The translations under genes were made by a program, and so were the position numbers. The notes beneath the pieces were generated by a model. The model was not told the origin of the DNA and searched no databases. It was given only the letters and a program-made list of their open reading frames with translations. This document shows, piece by piece, positions 59,768 through 64,000 of a DNA stretch of 64,000 bases. Every line of letters begins with the position of its first letter. Positions within the stretch are counted from its first letter, which is position 1. Location of the stretch: NCBI RefSeq assembly GCF_000420945.1, contig NZ_ATVX01000008.1:1-64000 (forward strand). Reading direction: 5' to 3'. The stretch comes from Butyrivibrio sp. VCB2006. GTDB lineage: Bacteria; Bacillota; Clostridia; Lachnospirales; Lachnospiraceae.

Positions 59768-60805
59768 TCAAGGAGTCTTAACTGAACCCACAATACCATC
59801 GATAACCTGTTCAATAGAGACATTATCCGCAACTGCTGAATAGTTAAGGCCTATTCTGTGTCGAAGAACCTGATGGCTAACTGCCTTAACATCGTCAGGA
59901 ATAACATAGGTTCTGCCCTGAATAAGAGCTACAGCCTTGGCCATCTTGAGGAATGCAATTGAAGCACGAGGGCTACAACCGATTCTCACATATTTACCAA
60001 CTTCACATCCCTGGATCTGGTTAGCTCTTCTGGATGCTACTACTATGCTTGAGATGTACCACTTGATTGATTCGTCAACGTACACCTTCTCGCAGATATC
60101 CTGAACCTTATCAACATCTTTGATGGTAAGGACAGGTGGAGTTGTGGCATTTATTGCACCGCTCTCCATTCTGTTAAGGATCTCAACTTCTTCTGAAGCG
60201 AGTGGGTATGTAATTACCTCTTTTATCAGGAATCTGTCTGTCTGAGCCTCGGAAAGAGGATATGTTCCCTCCTGCTCTATAGGGTTCTGAGTAGCGATGA
60301 CAGTAAAGATATCCTCTGGCATTCTATAGGTTGTTCCGCCGATAGTAACCTGCTTCTCCTGCATGGCTTCCAGCATGGCTGACTGGGTCTTGGCACTTGA
60401 ACGGTTAACCTCATCCAGCAGCACAAAGTTTGCAAATACAGGACCAAGGATTGTCTCAAACTTGCCATTTGCCTGATTATAAATCTGGGTACCGATAATA
60501 TCTCCAGGAAGCAGATCCGGTGTGCACTGAATACGGGCAAACTTACCGTCAACAGCATCTGAAATAGCCTTGGCAGCTGTAGTCTTGGCAAGTCCCGGAA
60601 CCGACTCAATAAGGATATGTCCGTCAGCAATAATAGCTCCGATAAGTGAGAACTTGAGCTGCTGCTGACCAACCACCTTGGCATCATAGTAATCGGAAAG
60701 CTTTTTGATTACTTCCTGCGCATACTGGTATTCTTCCTCTGAAATCTGAATTTGAGCATTTGGAATAGGCTGCCCCTGCATTTGATTATTTAACTGATCG
60801 TTCAT
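59768..60805 (-). CDS. MoxR-family AAA+ ATPase
   Basis: 345 residues, first gene of the operon. AAA_3 core: ESVPGLAKTTAAKAISDAV (Walker A variant GLAKT), ARIQCTPDLLPGDIIGT, FVLLDEVNRSSAKTQSAMLE (Walker B DEVNR), VIATQNPIEQEGTYPLSEAQ (sensor 1 and the MoxR QNP motif), DRFLIKEVITYP. MoxR ATPases act as chaperones that help activate metal- or VWA-containing proteins. GGGGATG precedes the ATG. Expression of the five downstream genes probably starts here; no clear promoter motif was found. Confidence 0.95.
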   Translation of the reverse strand: MNDQLNNQMQGQPIPNAQIQISEEEYQYAQEVIKKLSDYYDAKVVGQQQLKFSLIGAIIADGHILIESVPGLAKTTAAKAISDAVDGKFARIQCTPDLLPGDIIGTQIYNQANGKFETILGPVFANFVLLDEVNRSSAKTQSAMLEAMQEKQVTIGGTTYRMPEDIFTVIATQNPIEQEGTYPLSEAQTDRFLIKEVITYPLASEEVEILNRMESGAINATTPPVLTIKDVDKVQDICEKVYVDESIKWYISSIVVASRRANQIQGCEVGKYVRIGCSPRASIAFLKMAKAVALIQGRTYVIPDDVKAVSHQVLRHRIGLNYSAVADNVSIEQVIDGIVGSVKTP

Positions 60806-60955
60806 TTTGCATCCCCTACTTTTTTCTATTCTTTATACTAATAACAATTATAGTCTTCATATTGTTACAATACAGAACTTTTATTCATATAATGCAAATC
60901 TGCTACCCCTTTTCTGATTTGGTTAAAAAAGAGTAACAGATTTCAATTCAAATTA

Positions 60956-61819
60956 TTATCTTATGATCGTAGCCAGGTTTCTCATGATTCCTGCTGCAAT
61001 ATCAGGCTTATTCATAGAATAAACATGGATGTGGTTTACACCGTTTGAAATCAGATCGATGATCTGGTCGCTGGCGTAGATGATTCCGGCTTCCTTCATC
61101 TTCTCAGGGTCATCTGCGAATCTGTCCACCATAACCTTCATCTTCTGAGGAATTGTTGATCCGGACAAAGCTACGCTTCTTGCCACCTGCTTGGCATTGG
61201 TAATAGGCATGATTCCGGGAAGAACAGGAACCTCGATGCCCTTTTCTCTTATGCGATACAGGAACTGATACAGAGTTGAGTTGTCAAAAAACATCTGTGT
61301 TGTAAGGAAGTCACAGCCTGCATTGACCTTGCCCTTAAGGTGCTCAATATCCTCTGACTGTCTTGCACACTCAACGTGTCCCTCAGGATAGCATGCTCCA
61401 CCAATGCAAATACTTGGGTCTAATGACTTAATGTCATAGATAAGCTCTGTTGCATGGTCATAGTCATAGCAAACACGGCCTTCCTTGGGAATGTCTCCGC
61501 GAAGAGCCATGATGTTTTCTATACCGTTATCCTTGTAGGCTTTGATCATCTCTTTTACATAATCCTTGGTTGAGGATACGCAGGTAAGATGAGCAAGGAC
61601 AGGAGTATTGTATTTATTCTGCAGGTCAGCAGCGATGTTAACAGTATTCTTACTGGTTCCGCCGCCTGCTCCGTAGGTTACGCTCATGAAGTCAGGTTTA
61701 AGAGCTGCAATCTCAGCTGCTGCCTTCTCCACTGCCTCATAGCCGGCATCTGTCTTGGGTGGAAATACCTCAAATGAAAGAGTTACCTCTTTATCTCTTA
61801 AAATATCTTTTATTTTCAT
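60956..61819 (-). CDS. metF: Methylenetetrahydrofolate reductase
   Basis: Reduces 5,10-methylene-THF to 5-methyl-THF with a flavin, feeding methionine synthesis or acetogenic folate carbon. 287 residues, the short bacterial MetF. Key segments: LSFEVFPPKTDAGYE (Glu for catalysis), FMSVTYGAGGGTSKNTVNIA, VLAHLTCVSSTKDYV, NIMALRGDIPKEG, GGACYPEGHVEC, and FLTTQMFFDN. No partner MetV gene is present next to it. AGGAGATAG precedes the ATG. It is downstream of purB across the inverted-repeat element. Confidence 0.95.
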   Translation of the reverse strand: MKIKDILRDKEVTLSFEVFPPKTDAGYEAVEKAAAEIAALKPDFMSVTYGAGGGTSKNTVNIAADLQNKYNTPVLAHLTCVSSTKDYVKEMIKAYKDNGIENIMALRGDIPKEGRVCYDYDHATELIYDIKSLDPSICIGGACYPEGHVECARQSEDIEHLKGKVNAGCDFLTTQMFFDNSTLYQFLYRIREKGIEVPVLPGIMPITNAKQVARSVALSGSTIPQKMKVMVDRFADDPEKMKEAGIIYASDQIIDLISNGVNHIHVYSMNKPDIAAGIMRNLATIIR

Positions 61820-61835
61820 ATACTATCTCCTATAT

Positions 61836-62011
61836 ATGTGTAAGATATACGGATTGCTTCACTTTGTTCTCGCAATCCTACGACCATTCGGAAATCGATC
61901 CGCTCAATCTTCGCGTATCTTTTTTCCTCATGTTCGTTCGGTCTTCAAGGTCATGTAATGCATTGTGCAAGCACAGCATTACATGACTTTGAATCCCTTT
62001 ATCTTACACAT
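61836..62011. repeat. 176-bp element with 12-bp terminal inverted repeats and internal hairpins
   Basis: ATGTGTAAGATA (61836-61847) and TATCTTACACAT (62000-62011) are exact inverted repeats. Inside are GGATTGC/GCAATCC (61851-61878) and a very stable hairpin TCATGTAATGC/GCATTACATGA (61951-61961, 61976-61986) with an extra TGTGC/GCACA core. The outer repeat contains the stop codon of purB. It is not a terminator (no T run after the stems). It may be a MITE or a conserved RNA element of the purB-metF transcript. Confidence 0.65.
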
Positions 62012-63437
62012 TTATCTCAGCCTTAACCCCAAGGTCATCCTTATTAGCATCAAGAATTGGCTGCACTACTTCTGAGAGGAACTTCTCAACCTGATGAACA
62101 CTGCAGCCCACATACTTGTTAGGATCCATGGCAGCCTTAAGGTCATCCAAAGAAAGATGGAATGCTGGGTCTGCTGCAATGAGCTCAAGAAGGTTGTTAT
62201 CCTTACCCTCTACCTTAACATTCTTGCCGGCTTCCATGGAAAGCTCACGGATTCTCTCGTGAAGCTCCTGTCTGTCTCCGCCTGCCTTAACAGCATCCAT
62301 CATGATATTCTCTGTTGCCATGAATGGAAGCTCAGACATAAGGCGTTTCTCGATAACCTTAGGATATACTACAAGGCCGTCTACAACATTGAGGCACAGA
62401 TCAAGGACACCGTCTGTAGCAAGGAATCCTTCCGGAATAGAAAGTCTCTTATTAGCTGAATCATCAAGGGTTCTCTCAAACCACTGTGAAACCTCTGTAA
62501 TAGCAGGGTTAAGTGTATCAACGATCACATATCTGGAAAGTGAGCAGATTCTCTCACTTCTCATAGGATTTCTCTTGTAAGCCATAGCTGATGAACCAAT
62601 CTGGCTCTTTTCAAATGGCTCCTCAACCTCTTTAAGGTGCTGAAGAAGTCTGATGTCCTGTGCCATCTTGGTAGCTGATGAGCAGATACCTGCAAGAACA
62701 TTAATAACCTTCATATCAATCTTACGGCTGTAGGTCTGGCCTGAAACTGCCATGCAGCCCTTAAAGCCCATCTTCTCAGCAAGCATTGGATCAAGCTTAT
62801 CAACCTTACTAAGGTCTCCGTCAAAGAGTTCCAGGAAAGAAGCCTGTGTTCCTGTTGTTCCCTTTGAGCCAAGAAGCTTCATATTATCAAGAACGTAGTC
62901 AAGGTCCTCAAGATCGATTGTGAAATCCTGAAGCCACAGGCAAGCTCTTTTGCCAACTGTTGTAGGCTGTGCAGGCTGGAAATGTGTGAATCCAAGGGTA
63001 GCCTGAGCCTTATATTTATCTGCAAATTTAGAAAGCTCTGCAATAACATTAACGAGCTTTTTACGAACAAGTTTAAGAGCCTCAGTCATTACAATAATAT
63101 CTGTATTATCGCCAACATAGCAGCTTGTAGCGCCAAGATGGATAATTCCCTTAGCCTTAGGACACTGCTGACCGTATGCGTATACATGGCTCATTACATC
63201 ATGACGAACCTCTTTTTCCCTAGCGATGGCAACTTCATAGTTGATGTCATCCTTGTGGGCCTTTAACTCATCAATCTGCTCCTGAGTGATATTAAGACCA
63301 AGCTCATGCTCAATCTCTGCCAGGGCAATCCACAGTCTTCTCCAGGTTCTGAACTTCATATCCTGGGAAAAGATATACTGCATCTCCTTGCTGGCATAAC
63401 GCTCTGACAATGGGCTACTGTAACGATCTGTACTCAT
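62004..63437 (-). CDS. purB: Adenylosuccinate lyase
   Basis: Splits fumarate from adenylosuccinate and SAICAR in purine synthesis. 477 residues; fumarase/aspartase fold. The superfamily signature SSAMAYKRNPMRSERICSLS is near 285-305, with GATSCYVGDNTDI (catalytic acid region) near 105, and STPGR-like GFTHFQPAQPTTVGKRA near 153. Its C-terminal codons lie in the terminal inverted repeat of the downstream element. TTTAGGAGG precedes the ATG. Monomer homotetramerises in the family. Confidence 0.96.
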   Translation of the reverse strand: MSTDRYSSPLSERYASKEMQYIFSQDMKFRTWRRLWIALAEIEHELGLNITQEQIDELKAHKDDINYEVAIAREKEVRHDVMSHVYAYGQQCPKAKGIIHLGATSCYVGDNTDIIVMTEALKLVRKKLVNVIAELSKFADKYKAQATLGFTHFQPAQPTTVGKRACLWLQDFTIDLEDLDYVLDNMKLLGSKGTTGTQASFLELFDGDLSKVDKLDPMLAEKMGFKGCMAVSGQTYSRKIDMKVINVLAGICSSATKMAQDIRLLQHLKEVEEPFEKSQIGSSAMAYKRNPMRSERICSLSRYVIVDTLNPAITEVSQWFERTLDDSANKRLSIPEGFLATDGVLDLCLNVVDGLVVYPKVIEKRLMSELPFMATENIMMDAVKAGGDRQELHERIRELSMEAGKNVKVEGKDNNLLELIAADPAFHLSLDDLKAAMDPNKYVGCSVHQVEKFLSEVVQPILDANKDDLGVKAEINV

Positions 63438-63469
63438 AAAACTCCTCCTAAATATAAAATCTTTATCTA

Positions 63470-64000
63470 TTATAAACCAAGGGCTCTTTCATGTCTCTCA
63501 AGAAATTCATCAATTTTCGCATCATCACACTGGGTAAAGGCGCTCTTTATGACCGGCCTGTTCAGTTCCATGAGCTGCTTGATTCCCATTATAGTGTATT
63601 CAGCTGACTTAAAGCGGAAAAGAGATCCAATTATCTTAGACAAAATCTCTTTCTGTCCTGCATCAAGTTCCTCAAAGGACTGCTTATTTCTAACAAAATT
63701 CACCTTATCCATCAGAGAATTGACCAGGGTAGAAACCATTTCCGGCTTTTCATCTATGTCTTTTCCCGCAAGAAACTCTTCTACAGAAACAAGACCGGAA
63801 TGGTTCTTGACGTATCTGATGAACTGAGTTCCTTCGCTCTCGCCTACGTTACCGATGATCTTATGGCAAACAACAGGATTGTTAAGATTATCATCAATCT
63901 TGAGGATATCGCTTACTCTCTCCCAGGAACGAGGTGTTGCAAATACCATTTCATCTGAAGACTCGCTTTGGTTATGAAGTGCTGCGGGCTTAAATGAAAG
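63470..64000 (-). CDS. AAA (MoxR-like) ATPase, C-terminal part, cut by window edge
   Basis: The minus-strand frame is open from the window's right edge to TAA at 63470, about 176 codons. The segment VFATPRSWERVSDIL is the sensor-2/arginine region typical of AAA_5 MoxR-like ATPases of COG0714. The remainder is a helical lid (KQSFEELDAGQKEILSKII, YTIMGIKQLMELN). The catalytic core lies outside the window. It precedes purB with a 32-bp gap in the same orientation. Confidence 0.7.
   Translation of the reverse strand, partial: LSFKPAALHNQSESSDEMVFATPRSWERVSDILKIDDNLNNPVVCHKIIGNVGESEGTQFIRYVKNHSGLVSVEEFLAGKDIDEKPEMVSTLVNSLMDKVNFVRNKQSFEELDAGQKEILSKIIGSLFRFKSAEYTIMGIKQLMELNRPVIKSAFTQCDDAKIDEFLERHERALGL

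Overview
The window looks like a chromosomal segment of a low-to-moderate GC, motile, polysaccharide-degrading Firmicute of the Lachnospiraceae (Butyrivibrio/Pseudobutyrivibrio-like). This rests on the style of the housekeeping proteins, AGGAGG-type ribosome binding sites, a T-box leader, a TPP riboswitch upstream of a ThiT-type transporter, a Crh-like HPr, a flagellin, and an intracellular uronate-oligosaccharide operon. It is an inference from sequence character, not a database match. Almost every gene lies on the minus strand; only asnA and hflX are clearly on the plus strand.

Layout, left to right. 1-292: truncated IS1182-type transposase and a hairpin. 382-2811: leuS. 2960-9953: four-gene carbohydrate operon read leftwards (GH43 with a CBM32-like tail, heparinase II/III-type lyase, GH88, DUF2264) behind a good SigA-type promoter buried in a palindrome. 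10079-17503: envelope and metabolic genes (TPR lipoprotein, ridA, unknown 79-aa protein, SGNH hydrolase, MBOAT acyltransferase, zinc-ribbon TPR protein, an unlisted 54-aa gene, folC). 17712-20752: valS with a full T-box leader. 20780-25429: cytosolic TPR-GGDEF protein and an XPD/DinG-like Fe-S helicase, separated by 537 noncoding bases with perfect DnaA boxes. 25542-30440: His-less HPr, asnA, hflX with a leader peptide, thiT with a TPP riboswitch, and a structured noncoding stretch.

30451-48842 is an 18-gene surface-glycan island read leftwards: GT2, GT4, GT32, GT56 and GNT-I-like glycosyltransferases, three methyltransferases, a radical SAM/SPASM enzyme, a CE4 deacetylase, a DegT aminotransferase, a WbqC-like protein, a beta-propeller glycosidase-like protein and a PglD-like acetyltransferase. 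Its most striking property is that ten consecutive genes (30451-42437), plus the acetyltransferase at the far end, each carry a GxGxxG Rossmann-like module of about 100 residues, fused at the N-terminus in some and the C-terminus in others. 49000-54064 follows with a secreted protein, a membrane-anchored protein and an 879-aa flagellin. SigD-like promoter motifs stand before the flagellin and before the membrane protein. The juxtaposition suggests, without proving, that the island glycosylates flagellin or another surface protein, possibly with a viosamine-like 4-amino sugar.

54175-55119 is an Rpn-family PD-(D/E)XK nuclease whose 3' third has its own in-frame ATG and Shine-Dalgarno, the architecture expected of an intragenic antitoxin; it also carries 21-bp tandem repeats. 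55467-60805 is a MoxR/DUF58/VWA/VWA/TPR (Bat-like) operon. The window closes with metF, purB and the 3' part of another MoxR-like ATPase; a 176-bp element with 12-bp terminal inverted repeats lies between purB and metF. No tRNA, rRNA or CRISPR array was recognised.
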